Below are positions 9,382 through 18,838 of a DNA stretch of 58,365 nucleotides, in pieces. Source of the DNA: Burkholderia latens (GTDB lineage Bacteria; Pseudomonadota; Gammaproteobacteria; Burkholderiales; Burkholderiaceae). The number at the start of each line of letters is the position of its first letter. The first letter of the stretch is position 1. The notes under the pieces were generated by a model that saw only the letters and a program-made list of their open reading frames with translations, was not told where the DNA came from and did not search any database. The stretch lies in the NCBI RefSeq assembly GCF_902499045.1, contig NZ_CABVPL010000051.1, positions 1-58,365 on the forward strand, in the 5' to 3' direction. The position numbers and the translations under genes are program-made.

Positions 9382-10154
9382 GATGCGGTCTCCGTGCGGG
9401 AACCGGTGCGCGAACGCCCGTGCAGCAGCGTGAGCGTGACGCCGACCAGCACGCCGGCCGCGACCGCGCCGAGCAGCCCGAGCTTGTACGGCCAGCCCTG
9501 CCACCAATACGCGAGCGTGCCGGCCGTCGCGGCTGCCGCCAGATAGCGCAGCGTGCGGAGTTGCGGGACGACGATCGCGATGAACGTGGCGGCCATCGCG
9601 AAATCGAGGCCCAGCGACTGCAGGCCGGGGAAGGCCGCGCCGAAACCGAGACCCGCGAGCGTCCAGACTTGCCAGTTCAGGTACATCGCGAGGCCCGACC
9701 CGAAGAAGTAGTGGGGGCCGATCGCACCGGGCGGGGAATGCCGGTAGTGCGCGTACGCGACCGCGAACACCTCGTCGGTCAACAGCGCGCCGAGCGTCGC
9801 GCGCCAGCGCAGCGGCAAGTGCGCGACGTACGGCGCGAGCGTCGCGCTGTACAGCAGGTGGCGCAGGTTCACGATCAGCGTCGTCGCGAGCACGACGACG
9901 AAGCTCGCGCTGCCGGCGATCAGGCCGACCGCGATGAACTGCGCGGAGCCCGCGAATACCGCGAGCGACATCAGCGCGCCGTGCCACGCGGCGAGCGGGC
10001 CGCCGCCGACCAGCGTGCCGAAGATCACGCCGAACGGCGCGGCGCCGATCATCATCGGGATCGTGTCGCGCGCGCCGTCGAGCCATTCGTTGAGCGGCCG
10101 GCGCGGCGCGTGCGAAGAGGGTGTGGGTGCAGGGTTCAAGGGACGCTTCTCCAT
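9378..10154 (-). CDS. azlC: AzlC-type branched-chain amino acid permease
   Basis: A 258-residue inner-membrane protein of the AzlC/YgaZ family. The signature region runs GARDTIPMMIGAAPFGVIFG, then MSLAVFAGSAQFIAVGLI and LRHLLYSATLAPYV. The start at 10154 (MEKRPLNPAP) is the best choice, although no purine-rich ribosome-binding site precedes it. The stop overlaps azlD by 4 nt. An AraC-type regulator lies 118 nt upstream on the same strand and is a likely controller. Confidence 0.92.
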   Translation of the reverse strand: MEKRPLNPAPTPSSHAPRRPLNEWLDGARDTIPMMIGAAPFGVIFGTLVGGGPLAAWHGALMSLAVFAGSAQFIAVGLIAGSASFVVVLATTLIVNLRHLLYSATLAPYVAHLPLRWRATLGALLTDEVFAVAYAHYRHSPPGAIGPHYFFGSGLAMYLNWQVWTLAGLGFGAAFPGLQSLGLDFAMAATFIAIVVPQLRTLRYLAAAATAGTLAYWWQGWPYKLGLLGAVAAGVLVGVTLTLLHGRSRTGSRTETAS

Positions 10155-10272
10155 GTCACGGAGGATAGCGGGCCGCCGCCGTGGCGGCTTGTACGTTCTT
10201 GCGCCCGCGGTGCTCGGCGGCGCAAGCCGCGTGCCGCGGCGGTGCGTGCGCGAATGCGGCGACGGCGCGGCG

Positions 10273-11175
10273 TCAGCGCGCCTGCCAGCGGCCGGGCGGC
10301 ACGCCGAACATTCGTTTGAAATGCCGCGTGAAGTGGCTCTGGTCGACGAAGCCGCTGGCCGCCGCGACATCGGCGATCGGTGCGCCGGCGCGCAGCGGCG
10401 CCAGCGCGCGCTGCAGCCGCAGCTGGTTACGCCACGCATGCGGCGGCATGCCGGTCGTGCGAGTGAAGAGCCGCGCCGCATGAAACGGCGACAGGCCGGC
10501 GGCCTGCGCGACGTCGTCGAGCGTGACCGTGCCCGTGAGATCGGCGGCGAGCCGCTCGCGCATCGCGTCGACGCGCGGTTCGTCGGCCGCCAGGTGGGCC
10601 GGCCGCAGCCGCGCGTCGGCATGGCGTGTGATCAGCGTCGACAGCGCATCGAGCATCGCGGTTTCGGCGGCGAGCGGATCGTACGCGCGACGCGCGGCGG
10701 CTGCCGGCGTGTCGTCGGCCGGCTGCGCGCGCGCGTGGCCGGGCCGCGTACGTTCGCTGCCGGCTTCCATCATCCGGTGCGCAAGCGCGAGTCGTGCCGC
10801 GAGGTCGGCGTCGCGGATCACGTCGGACGGGAACCATGGCGCATCCTGCGGCCGCCCTGCGATCGCGCTCGCAAGCGCGCGGATGAAGCCGACCGGCACG
10901 TAGCTGACGCGATAGCACCAGCCTTCGTCGGTCGCGCGCGAGCCGGTGTGGACTTCACCGGGATTGATCACGGGCACGGTGCCCGTTTCGGCGACATGGC
11001 CGGTGCCGCGATAGGTGTAGCGCTCCGCACCGTCGAGGATCACGGGGATCGTGTACGCGTCGTGCCAGTGCGGCGCGAACGTGTGGTTGCGATAGGTGGC
11101 CGTGAGCAGATCCGCATCCGGCAGCAGCGGCGTGCGCCAGTAGCGTGCGGAGTCGGGGAGCGGGGCGGCGGGCAT
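10273..11175 (-). CDS. AraC-family transcriptional regulator of azlCD
   Basis: A 300-residue regulator. The N-terminal half is a cupin-like ligand domain (HTFAPHWHDAYTIPVI, then INPGEVHTG). The C-terminal 100 residues are the double helix-turn-helix of AraC proteins: LDDVAQAAGLSPFHAARLF and IADVAAASGFVDQSHFTRHF, ending GVPPGRWQAR. Its position just upstream of azlC on the same strand suggests that it senses an amino acid and controls export; this is inference. It may also regulate itself. Confidence 0.93.
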   Translation of the reverse strand: MPAAPLPDSARYWRTPLLPDADLLTATYRNHTFAPHWHDAYTIPVILDGAERYTYRGTGHVAETGTVPVINPGEVHTGSRATDEGWCYRVSYVPVGFIRALASAIAGRPQDAPWFPSDVIRDADLAARLALAHRMMEAGSERTRPGHARAQPADDTPAAAARRAYDPLAAETAMLDALSTLITRHADARLRPAHLAADEPRVDAMRERLAADLTGTVTLDDVAQAAGLSPFHAARLFTRTTGMPPHAWRNQLRLQRALAPLRAGAPIADVAAASGFVDQSHFTRHFKRMFGVPPGRWQAR

Positions 11176-11236
11176 GGTCGGGCGCGGGGCGGTCGAGTCG
11201 ACAGTGTATCGTTCGTGCGTGCCGCGGATCGCGCGC

Positions 11237-11722
11237 TTACCTGACCGGAATCGTCGTGCCAGCCGGCATCGGCACGGCTGTCACGGCGTTTTTCGGGCTG
11301 CCGCTGACGATGCGGTCGCTGTAGGTGAGGTAGACGAGCGTGTTGCGTTTCTTGTCGACCACGCGCACGACGTGCAGCGTCTTGAAGATGAACGACATGC
11401 GCTCGCTGAATACGTCGGTCTGCTGCTTGAGCGGTTCCTTGAAGCTGAGCGGGCCGACCTGCCGGCACGCGATCGACGCTTCGCTCGGATCCTCGGCGAC
11501 GCCGAGCGTGCCCTTGATCCCGCCGGTGCGCGCACGCGACACGTAGCAGGTGACGCCGGCCACGAGCGGATCGTCGTACGCTTCGACGACGACGCGGTCG
11601 GAGCCCGTCACGCGGAAATGGGTATTGACGCTGCCGACTTCCTCCCCGTGCGCGAACGGCGCAGCGGCGAAGGCGGACAGGAGGACGGCGAACGGTGCGG
11701 CGGAAAGGAGGCGGTGCTTCAT
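11237..11722 (-). CDS. creA: CreA-family periplasmic protein
   Basis: A 161-residue protein with an N-terminal signal peptide (MKHRLLSAAPFAVLL... ending AHG). The mature part carries CreA-family features: DPLVAGVTCYVSRARTGG, AEDPSEASIACRQVGP and KTLHVVRVVDKKRNTLVY, with two Cys that could form a disulfide in the periplasm. The start at 11722 is the first Met giving a proper signal sequence; an upstream Met at 11797 would add 25 residues. The function of CreA is unknown. It lies 77 nt beyond the tRNA-Asn terminator. Confidence 0.9.
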   Translation of the reverse strand: MKHRLLSAAPFAVLLSAFAAAPFAHGEEVGSVNTHFRVTGSDRVVVEAYDDPLVAGVTCYVSRARTGGIKGTLGVAEDPSEASIACRQVGPLSFKEPLKQQTDVFSERMSFIFKTLHVVRVVDKKRNTLVYLTYSDRIVSGSPKNAVTAVPMPAGTTIPVR

Positions 11723-11789
11723 CGACGGAACCGGATGCGGATGCGGGACGGAAACTCTAGCATGCGCAGCGATGATCGACGGGTGCCGG

Positions 11790-11820
11790 AAAAACAAAAG
11801 GCCCGTCGAATGACGGGCCT
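11790..11820 (-). terminator. Rho-independent terminator of the tRNA-Asn unit
   Basis: A 9-bp stem AGGCCCGTC / GACGGGCCT (11799-11807 with 11812-11820) and a GAAT loop. On the minus strand it is followed by TTTTGTTTTT. It lies just downstream of the two leftward tRNA-Asn genes and upstream of creA. Confidence 0.88.
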
Positions 11821-11829
11821 TTTGCTGTC

Positions 11830-11905
11830 TGGCTCCCCGACCTGGGCTCGAACCAGGGACCTACGGATTAACAGTCCGGCGCTCTACCGACTGAGCTATC
11901 GGGGA
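11830..11905 (-). tRNA. tRNA-Asn (anticodon GTT), copy 2
   Basis: A 76-nt cloverleaf read on the minus strand: it begins TCCCCGATAGCTCAGTCGG, has GTT in the anticodon loop (ACTGTTAAT), a T-loop GGTTCGAGCC, and ends with encoded CCA. It is identical to the copy at 11978-12053, 72 nt upstream in the same unit, and is followed by the terminator at 11799. Confidence 0.98.
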
Positions 11906-11977
11906 ATAAATCGGTACATCTGCGTGTGTTTGGCGGCCAACAAAAAACCCGCTTACTTTCAACGGACCTTTGTGTTT

Positions 11978-12053
11978 TGGCTCCCCGACCTGGGCTCGAA
12001 CCAGGGACCTACGGATTAACAGTCCGGCGCTCTACCGACTGAGCTATCGGGGA
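11978..12053 (-). tRNA. tRNA-Asn (anticodon GTT), copy 1
   Basis: An identical 76-nt tRNA-Asn gene, including CCA, nearest the promoter at 12080-12108. The two copies probably form one leftward transcript processed into two tRNAs. Confidence 0.98.
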
Positions 12054-12079
12054 ACAAACAACAACAGCAGAGAAACGAG

Positions 12080-12108
12080 ATTGTATGGAGCGTTGGCTAA
12101 CCTGTCAA
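12080..12108 (-). promoter_or_regulatory. Sigma-70 promoter of the tRNA-Asn unit
   Basis: On the minus strand a perfect -35 TTGACA (12108-12103), a 17-nt spacer and -10 TACAAT (12085-12080). The predicted start, near 12073, is about 20 nt before the first tRNA-Asn. Confidence 0.85.
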
Positions 12109-12156
12109 CACCTTTGAGCGGAGACGTACAAAAATTTTTGCGTCGCCGCTGCGCGA

Positions 12157-12480
12157 TCAGCGCTCGAGCAGGTGCAGCTTGTCCTGCACGTCCTTCCACT
12201 CGTCCGCGTCGGCCGGCGCCGGCTTGGTCTTCGTGATCGACGGCCAGTTCTTCGCCAGCTCCGCGTTCAATGCGGTGAACTGCTGCTGGTCGCCCGGAAC
12301 GTCTTCTTCGGCATAGATCGCATTGGTCGGGCACTCGGCGACGCACACGGCGCAGTCGATGCACTCGTCCGGATCGATGGCGAGAAAGTTGGGACCTTCA
12401 CGGAAGCAATCCACCGGGCACACATCCACGCAATCCGTGTATTTGCACTTGATGCAGCCTTCGGTCACAACGTGAGTCAT
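12157..12480 (-). CDS. fdxA: 7Fe-8S ferredoxin
   Basis: A 107-residue cytosolic electron carrier with one 3Fe-4S and one 4Fe-4S cluster. The Cys patterns are [17 protein letters not shown] near the start and [12 protein letters not shown] near residues 40-51, followed by the C-terminal extension typical of FdxA. The start at 12480 (MTHVVTEGC) is supported by AGGAGCG just upstream. It is monocistronic, divergent from pncB across 286 nt in which I see no further gene. Confidence 0.97.
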   Translation of the reverse strand: MTHVVTEGCIKCKYTDCVDVCPVDCFREGPNFLAIDPDECIDCAVCVAECPTNAIYAEEDVPGDQQQFTALNAELAKNWPSITKTKPAPADADEWKDVQDKLHLLER

Positions 12481-12766
12481 TAAAACGCTCCTGCTTGGCG
12501 GTATATATGGGGTGGCGTTTGCGCCAAAAGCGGCATTGTAACTGAAGCGCAAAACCCGCATCGCGCGGTCGGCTTTCCGGCTTATATCGTTTCGTGATTA
12601 GTTTATGGGGCCGATCGCCGGCGCGGCGCGTGCGGCGGCCTGCGTGACGCGGCGGGCAGCGCACGCGGTTTCACGATGGTCGGGCACGCATTCGGGTAAC
12701 ATGGCCGACAGACCGGGCGGCGCGCGGTGCGCCGGGCCGTGTCACGATATTGGCGGTGCCGCAATC

Positions 12767-13966
12767 ATGATCATCACTTCGCTGCTCGACACGGATCTCT
12801 ACAAGTTCACGATGATGCAGGTCGTCCTGCATCACTTTCCTGCTGCAAACGTCGAGTATCGCTTCCGGTGCCGCACGCCCGGCGTCGATCTCGTGCCGTA
12901 CATCGACGAGATCCGCGACGAGGTGCGCGGCCTGTGCTCGCTGCGCTTCACCGACGTCGAACTCGACTACCTGCGGCGCATGCGCTTCATCAAGAGCGAT
13001 TTCGTCGAATTCCTCGCGCTGTTCCATCTGAACGAGAAGTACATCTCGATCACGCCTTCGCCGAAGGGCAACGGCGAGATCGACATCGTGATCGAGGGGC
13101 CGTGGCTGCACACGATCCTGTTCGAGATCCCGGTGCTCGCGATCGTCAACGAAGTCTATTTCCGCAACACGCAGCGCGAGCCCGACTATCGCGAAGGCCG
13201 CGAACGGCTGCGCGAGAAGATCAAGCTGCTCGGCGCGAAGCCCGAGTTCGCCGACTGCAAGATCGCCGACTACGGCACGCGCCGGCGCTTCTCGAAGGTG
13301 TGGCACGAGGAAGTCGCGCTGACGCTGCGCGACGGGCTCGGCGCGCAGTTCGCGGGCACGAGCAACGTGTTCTATGCGATGAAGCACGGCCTGACGCCGC
13401 TCGGCACGATGGCGCACGAATACCTGCAGGCCTGCCAGGCGCTCGGCCCGCGGCTGCGCGATTCGCAGACCTACGGTTTCGAGATGTGGGCGAAGGAGTA
13501 TCGCGGCGACCTCGGGATCGCGCTGTCGGACGTGTACGGAATGGACGCGTTCCTGAACGACTTCGACATGTACTTCTGCAAGCTGTTCGACGGCGCGCGC
13601 CACGATTCGGGCGATCCGTTCGAGTGGGGCGAGCGCATGCTGCGCCACTACGAGGCGAACCGCTGCGACCCGCGCACCAAGGTGCTCGTGTTCTCCGACG
13701 CGCTCGACATCCCGAAGGTCATGCAGCTGTACGAACGGTTCCGCAACCGCTGCAAGCTCGCGTTCGGCGTCGGCACGAACCTGACGAACGACCTCGGCTA
13801 CGTGCCGCTGCAGATCGTGATCAAGATGGTCCGCTGCAACGGGCAACCGGTCGCGAAGCTGTCGGATTCGCCGGGCAAGAGCATGTGCGACGACAAGGCG
13901 TATCTCGCGTACCTGCGCCAGGTGTTCGGCATCGCGCAGCCGGTCGACGAAGACGCGTCGAAGTAG
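12767..13966 (+). CDS. pncB: Nicotinate phosphoribosyltransferase
   Basis: A 399-residue enzyme that joins nicotinate and PRPP to form nicotinate mononucleotide with ATP hydrolysis, the first step of NAD salvage. The length matches PncB. The N-terminus ([20 protein letters not shown]) and the segment [16 protein letters not shown] are typical; His and Asp in the latter belong to the active site region. The start ATG at 12767 ([12 protein letters not shown]) matches the usual family start. lutC follows after 86 nt. Confidence 0.97.
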   Translation: MIITSLLDTDLYKFTMMQVVLHHFPAANVEYRFRCRTPGVDLVPYIDEIRDEVRGLCSLRFTDVELDYLRRMRFIKSDFVEFLALFHLNEKYISITPSPKGNGEIDIVIEGPWLHTILFEIPVLAIVNEVYFRNTQREPDYREGRERLREKIKLLGAKPEFADCKIADYGTRRRFSKVWHEEVALTLRDGLGAQFAGTSNVFYAMKHGLTPLGTMAHEYLQACQALGPRLRDSQTYGFEMWAKEYRGDLGIALSDVYGMDAFLNDFDMYFCKLFDGARHDSGDPFEWGERMLRHYEANRCDPRTKVLVFSDALDIPKVMQLYERFRNRCKLAFGVGTNLTNDLGYVPLQIVIKMVRCNGQPVAKLSDSPGKSMCDDKAYLAYLRQVFGIAQPVDEDASK

Positions 13967-14052
13967 GCGCCGGCCGTCCGGCCAGGTGCGTCGCGGCGGG
14001 GGCCGCCGGTATAATCGGACGGAATCGCACGCCAACGTCACGAGGACCGTTC

Positions 14053-14715
14053 ATGGACACTTCCGCTGCCCGTCGCCAGATCCTCGCACGCATTCGCGCG
14101 GCGCAAGGACGCGCGCCCGAGCCTGATGCAGCGGAGCGCGACGGCGTCGCCGACTATCTCGCTCGTCATCCCGAAGGGCCGCGCCCGCCGGTGCCGGCCG
14201 ATCTCGTCGCCGCGTTCGTCGACGAAGCGGCGCGCCTGTCGACGACCGTCGACGAAGTCGCGACACTGGCCGACGCGCCTGCCGCCGCCGCCCGCTATCT
14301 TGCTGCTCATGGCCTGCCCGCGCAGGCCGTCGCGTGGCGTACGCTGGCCGAGCTCGACTGGGCCGGCGCAGGCCTGTCGGTCGAATGCCGCAAGCCGCGC
14401 GACGGCGATCTCGTCGGCCTGACCGGCTGCTTCTGCGCGACTGCCGAAACCGGTTCACTGGTGCTGCTGTCCGGCCCCGACACGTATGCATCGGCCGGCC
14501 TGCTGCCGGAGACGCACATCGCGATCGTGCCGGCGTCGCGGATCGTCGCCGGCCATGAAGATGCATTCGCGCTGATTCGCGCGGAACGCGGCGAATTGCC
14601 GCGCGCGGTCAACTTCGTATCGGGCCCGTCGCGCACGGGCGACATCGAACAGACCATCGTGCTCGGCGCCCACGGCCCGTACCGCGTTCACGCGATCATC
14701 GTGCGCGGCGCATGA
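14053..14715 (+). CDS. lutC: LutC/YkgG-family lactate-utilisation-type protein
   Basis: A 220-residue protein of the LUD (DUF162) family. The conserved segment near residues 120-180 reads GLTGCFCATAETGSLVLLSG, followed by LLPETHIAIVPASRIV. In other bacteria LutC acts with LutA and LutB in L-lactate oxidation. No lutA or lutB lies next to it: pncB is upstream and an antiporter downstream. Its exact role here is therefore uncertain. The start ATG at 14053 follows GAGGACC. Confidence 0.88.
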   Translation: MDTSAARRQILARIRAAQGRAPEPDAAERDGVADYLARHPEGPRPPVPADLVAAFVDEAARLSTTVDEVATLADAPAAAARYLAAHGLPAQAVAWRTLAELDWAGAGLSVECRKPRDGDLVGLTGCFCATAETGSLVLLSGPDTYASAGLLPETHIAIVPASRIVAGHEDAFALIRAERGELPRAVNFVSGPSRTGDIEQTIVLGAHGPYRVHAIIVRGA

Positions 14716-14758
14716 CGCGCCCGCTGAATTTCATTTCATTCGAACAAGGAAGTCCTGC

Positions 14759-16189
14759 ATGAAACGACATGCCGCCTGGGCGGGCATGGCGTCGGGAGCC
14801 GCGCTTGGCGCCGTTCCGTCGCTCGCATCGGCCGCTACGCTCGACGGTGCCGCGCTGTCCGCGCTCTGGGGCATCCCGTTCGCCGGGATCCTGCTGTCGA
14901 TCGCCGTGTTCCCGCTCGTCGCCCCTGTGTTCTGGCATCACCACTTCGGCAAGATCGCCGCGGCGTGGGCGATTGCGTTCCTCGTGCCGTTCGCCGCCGC
15001 GTTCGGTACGGGCACCGCGTTCGGCACGCTCGTGCACGCGCTGCTCGAGGAGTACATCCCGTTCATCGTGCTGTTGACCGCGCTGTACACGGTCGCGGGC
15101 GGCATCTGCGTGAACGGCAATCTGCACGGCACGCCGAAGCTGAACACCGCGATCCTCGCGCTCGGCACGCTGCTCGCGAGCGTGATGGGCACGACCGGCG
15201 CCGCGATGCTGCTGATCCGCCCGCTGCTGCGCGCGAACGACAACCGCAAGCACGTCGTGCATGTCGTGATCTTTTTCATCTTCCTCGTCGCGAATGCGGG
15301 CGGCTCGCTGTCGCCGCTCGGCGATCCGCCGCTGTTCCTCGGCTTCCTGAACGGCGTGAGCTTCTTCTGGACGACCACGCACCTCGCGCTGCCGATGCTG
15401 TTCATCTGTGCGGTGCTGCTGACGCTGTTCTTCGTGCTCGATACGTATTTCTACCGGAAGGGCGGCGACGAGCGGCCGGCCGCGCTCGACCCGACGCCCG
15501 ACGACACCGCGCTGTCGATCGACGGCAAGATCAATTTCGTGCTGCTCGCGGCCGTGATCGGCCTCGTGCTGATGAGCGGCATCTGGAAACCGGGCATCGC
15601 GTTCGACGTGTGGGGCACGCACGTCGCGCTGCAGAACCTCGTGCGCGACGTCGCGCTCGCCGTCGTGGCGCTCGCGTCGCTCGCGCTGACGCCGCGTTCG
15701 GCACGCGACGGCAATGCGTTCAACTGGGCGCCGATCGAGGAAGTCGCGAAACTGTTCGCGGGCATCTTCGTGACGATCGCGCCGGTGATCGTGATCCTGC
15801 GCGCGGGCGCCGACGGCGCGTTCGCGCAGATCGTCCATCTCGTCACGGGCCCCGACGGCAAGCCGATCGACGCGATGTACTTTTGGGCGACCGGCCTGTT
15901 GTCGTCGTTCCTCGACAACGCGCCGACCTATCTCGTGTTCTTCAACCTCGCGGGCGGCGATGCACAGGCGCTGATGACCACCGGCGCGACGACGCTCGCC
16001 GCGATTTCCGCGGGGGCGGTGTTCATGGGCGCGAACAGCTACATCGGCAATGCGCCAAACTTCATGGTGAAGGCAATCGCGGAGTCGCGCGGCGTGAGGA
16101 TGCCGAGCTTCTTCGCGTATCTCGGCTGGGCGCTCGTGATACTGGTGCCGGTATTCCTGCTGACGTCGTGGATCTTCTTCCCGGCGTAG
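14759..16189 (+). CDS. NhaD-type sodium:proton antiporter
   Basis: A 476-residue inner-membrane protein with about twelve hydrophobic segments. Family-typical stretches are GTTGAAMLLIRPLLRAN, FLVANAGGSLSPLGDPPLFLG and the second-half FLDNAPTYLVFFN. These place it in the ion-transporter superfamily group containing NhaD antiporters, so Na+/H+ exchange is the likely role; carboxylate transport is the alternative. An RBS-like AAGGAAG precedes the start. It is 43 nt downstream of lutC, perhaps cotranscribed. Confidence 0.88.
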   Translation: MKRHAAWAGMASGAALGAVPSLASAATLDGAALSALWGIPFAGILLSIAVFPLVAPVFWHHHFGKIAAAWAIAFLVPFAAAFGTGTAFGTLVHALLEEYIPFIVLLTALYTVAGGICVNGNLHGTPKLNTAILALGTLLASVMGTTGAAMLLIRPLLRANDNRKHVVHVVIFFIFLVANAGGSLSPLGDPPLFLGFLNGVSFFWTTTHLALPMLFICAVLLTLFFVLDTYFYRKGGDERPAALDPTPDDTALSIDGKINFVLLAAVIGLVLMSGIWKPGIAFDVWGTHVALQNLVRDVALAVVALASLALTPRSARDGNAFNWAPIEEVAKLFAGIFVTIAPVIVILRAGADGAFAQIVHLVTGPDGKPIDAMYFWATGLLSSFLDNAPTYLVFFNLAGGDAQALMTTGATTLAAISAGAVFMGANSYIGNAPNFMVKAIAESRGVRMPSFFAYLGWALVILVPVFLLTSWIFFPA

Positions 16190-16264
16190 GCTGACGATTT
16201 TCAACCAAGCGCGGATGGATCCGGCGGCGCACGGCGCGCCGCGTTCCGGCCGCGGCATGCGGAG

Positions 16265-17260
16265 ATGGCGATGCAGAAGATCCTGGTCGCACGTCCGATT
16301 TTTCCGGACGTGATCGAACGGCTCGAGCAGTATTTCGAAGTCGACTGGAACAACGGCGACGCGCTTGCCCCCGACGCGCTCGCCGCGCGTCTCGCCGACA
16401 AGGACGGTGCGCTGACGGCCGGCGACCCGGTCGGCGCGGCGGAGCTCGCGGCGGCGCCGCGCCTGCGCGTCGTGGCGAACATGGCGGTCGGCTACAACAA
16501 TTTCGACATGGCCGCGTTCAACGCGGCGAACGTGCTCGGCACCAACACGCCCGACGTGCTGAACGAGTCGACCGCCGATTTCGGCTGGGCGCTGATGATG
16601 GCCGCCGCGCGGCGGATCGCCGAATCCGAGCACTGGCTGCGTGCCGGCCATTGGCGGAAGTGGGCGTACGACGGCTTCCTCGGCACCGACATTTACGGCT
16701 CGACGCTCGGCGTGATCGGAATGGGCCGCATCGGCCAGGCGCTCGCGCGCCGCGCACGCGGTTTCGGGATGCAGGTGATCTATCACAACCGCTCGCGCGT
16801 CGCGCCCGAGATCGAGGCCGAGCTGAATGCCGAATACGTGTCGAAGGATGCGCTGCTCGCGCGCGCCGATCACGTCGTGCTGGTGCTGCCGTATACGAAG
16901 GAGAACCATCACACGATCGGCGCGGCCGAGCTCGCGAAGATGAAGCCGACCGCGACGCTGACCAACATCGCGCGCGGCGGCATCGTCGACGACGCGGCGC
17001 TGGCCGCCGCACTGCGCGACGGGACGATCGCCGCGGCCGGTCTCGACGTGTATGAAGGCGAGCCGAACGTCCATCCGGCGCTGCTCGAGGTGCCGAATGT
17101 CGTGCTGACGCCGCACATCGCGAGCGCGACCGAGAAGACGCGCCGCGCGATGGCGAACCTCGCGGCCGACAATCTGATCGCCGCGCTCGGCGAAGGGCCG
17201 CGTGCGGGGCAGCCGCCGAATCCGATCAACCCTGAGGTCATAGGGAAGCCGCGCGCATGA
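16265..17260 (+). CDS. D-2-hydroxyacid dehydrogenase (glyoxylate/hydroxypyruvate reductase type)
   Basis: A 331-residue NAD(P)-dependent oxidoreductase. The Rossmann motif GVIGMGRIGQALARR is near residues 150-164. The catalytic set is Arg in NIARGGIVDD, Glu in YEGEP and His in LTPHIASAT. The likely reaction is reduction of glyoxylate, hydroxypyruvate or 2-ketogluconate; the substrate cannot be fixed from sequence. The start may be ATG 16265 or 16271, differing by two residues. Its stop overlaps the rmuC start as ATGA. Confidence 0.93.
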   Translation: MAMQKILVARPIFPDVIERLEQYFEVDWNNGDALAPDALAARLADKDGALTAGDPVGAAELAAAPRLRVVANMAVGYNNFDMAAFNAANVLGTNTPDVLNESTADFGWALMMAAARRIAESEHWLRAGHWRKWAYDGFLGTDIYGSTLGVIGMGRIGQALARRARGFGMQVIYHNRSRVAPEIEAELNAEYVSKDALLARADHVVLVLPYTKENHHTIGAAELAKMKPTATLTNIARGGIVDDAALAAALRDGTIAAAGLDVYEGEPNVHPALLEVPNVVLTPHIASATEKTRRAMANLAADNLIAALGEGPRAGQPPNPINPEVIGKPRA

Positions 17261-18732
17261 CGACGACGCTGTTGCTTGCCGCGATCGTCGTGCTGGCCGT
17301 CGCCCTCGCGGTGGCGATCGTCGCGATCATGCGCGGCAGCCGTCACGACGATGCGGCGATGCTCGGCGACCAGATCGAGGACGCCGCACATGCGCAGGCG
17401 CTCGCGCTCGAGCGGCTCGAACGGGAGTTGCGCGGCGAGATCGTCGAGAACGCGCGCGGCTCGCGTACCGAGCTGGCCGGCAATTTCTCGCAGCTTCAGC
17501 AGACGCTCGCAACGCAGCTGACGAGCATCGCGACCGTGCAGAACAACCAGATCGACGGTTTCGCGCAGCAGCTCGGCAAGCTCGTCGCCGGCAACGCGCA
17601 GCAGTTCGACGCGATGCGCGAAAGCGTGCAGCGTCAGGCGCAGCAGGCGCGCGACGAGCAGACTGTCGCACTGCGGCTGTTCGGCGACACGCTGAATCGG
17701 CAGCTCACGCAACTGACCGAAGCGAACGATCGGCGGATCGGCGAAGTGCGCGCGACGCTCGAGCAACGGCTGAAGGAAATCGAGACGAACAACGCGGCGA
17801 AGCTCGAGGAGATGCGCCGCACCGTCGACGAGAAGCTGCATGCGACGCTCGAACAGCGGCTCGGCGAATCGTTCAAGCTCGTGTCGGACCGGCTCGAGCA
17901 GGTGCACCGCGGGCTTGGCGAGATGCAGACGCTCGCGGCCGGCGTCGGCGACCTGAAGAAAGTGCTGACGAACGTGAAGACGCGCGGCACGTGGGGCGAG
18001 GTGCAGCTCGAGGCGCTGCTCGAACAGATGCTGACGCCCGACCAGTATGCGAAGAACGTCGCGACGGTGCCGAAGAGCACCGAACGCGTCGAGTTCGCGA
18101 TCCGGCTGCCGGGGCGCGACGCGGGCACGCACGACGCGCCGCCGGTATGGCTGCCGATCGACGCGAAATTCCCGCGCGAAGACTACGAGCGGCTGATCGA
18201 TGCGCAGGAGCGCGCGGATTCGGTCGCGGTCGAGGAGGCGGCACGGGCGCTCGAAGCGCGCGTGCGGATGGAGGCGCGCACGATCGCCGAGAAGTACGTC
18301 GCGCCGCCGCACACGACCGATTTCGCGCTGCTGTTCCTGCCGACCGAGGGGCTCTATGCGGAGATCCTGCGCCGTCCGGGGCTGACCGACCTGCTGCAGC
18401 GCGACTATCGCGTGACGGTGGCCGGGCCGACCACGCTGACCGCGCTCTTGAACAGCTTGCAGATGGGTTTCCGTACGCTCGCGATCGAGCAGCGCTCGAG
18501 CGAAGTGTGGCAGGTGCTCGGCGCGGTGAAGACCGAGTTCGGCAAGTTCGGCGACGTGCTCGCGCGCACGAAGGCGCAGCTCGAAACGGTTACGCGCTCG
18601 ATCGAGGCGGCCGAGCAGCGCACGCGCGTGATGAACCGCAAGCTGAAGCAGGTCGAGGCGTTGCCCGGTGAGACGGCGGCCGGGCTGCTCGGCGCCGACG
18701 CCGCGGACGGCGCCGATGCCGACGATGCATGA
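17257..18732 (+). CDS. rmuC: DNA recombination protein RmuC
   Basis: A 491-residue protein with an N-terminal membrane anchor (LLLAAIVVLAVALAVAIVAI), a long coiled coil to about residue 225 (many Gln/Arg/Glu heptads), then a nuclease-like RmuC domain containing GTWGEVQLEALLEQML and WLPIDAKFPREDYERL. RmuC limits inversions at short repeats; its biochemistry is not fully known. The start overlaps the upstream dehydrogenase stop by 4 nt, implying coupling. A terminator follows at 18770. Confidence 0.95.
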   Translation: MTTTLLLAAIVVLAVALAVAIVAIMRGSRHDDAAMLGDQIEDAAHAQALALERLERELRGEIVENARGSRTELAGNFSQLQQTLATQLTSIATVQNNQIDGFAQQLGKLVAGNAQQFDAMRESVQRQAQQARDEQTVALRLFGDTLNRQLTQLTEANDRRIGEVRATLEQRLKEIETNNAAKLEEMRRTVDEKLHATLEQRLGESFKLVSDRLEQVHRGLGEMQTLAAGVGDLKKVLTNVKTRGTWGEVQLEALLEQMLTPDQYAKNVATVPKSTERVEFAIRLPGRDAGTHDAPPVWLPIDAKFPREDYERLIDAQERADSVAVEEAARALEARVRMEARTIAEKYVAPPHTTDFALLFLPTEGLYAEILRRPGLTDLLQRDYRVTVAGPTTLTALLNSLQMGFRTLAIEQRSSEVWQVLGAVKTEFGKFGDVLARTKAQLETVTRSIEAAEQRTRVMNRKLKQVEALPGETAAGLLGADAADGADADDA

Positions 18733-18769
18733 CGCATCGCGTGGGCGGCGGCCGAAATCGGCGGGAACG

Positions 18770-18795
18770 AAAAACGGGCGACCGTTTTTGTTTTG
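18770..18795 (+). terminator. Rho-independent terminator of rmuC
   Basis: An 8-bp stem AAAAACGG / CCGTTTTT with GCGA loop, followed on the + strand by GTTTTG. It lies between convergent rmuC and the acetyltransferase gene. Confidence 0.82.
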
Positions 18796-18838
18796 CCGCG
18801 GTGCCCGGCGTCGCGGCCGGCCCGTGGTCAGCGTGCGG

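Noticed and set aside
11830-12053. 76-nt direct repeat considered as an integration scar
   Set aside because: Both copies are full tRNA-Asn genes with one promoter and one terminator; ordinary duplication.
14696-17116. 806-codon leftward open frame across the antiporter and dehydrogenase genes
   Set aside because: Antisense shadow from high G+C; Arg/His-rich translation, while the + strand genes have clear motifs.
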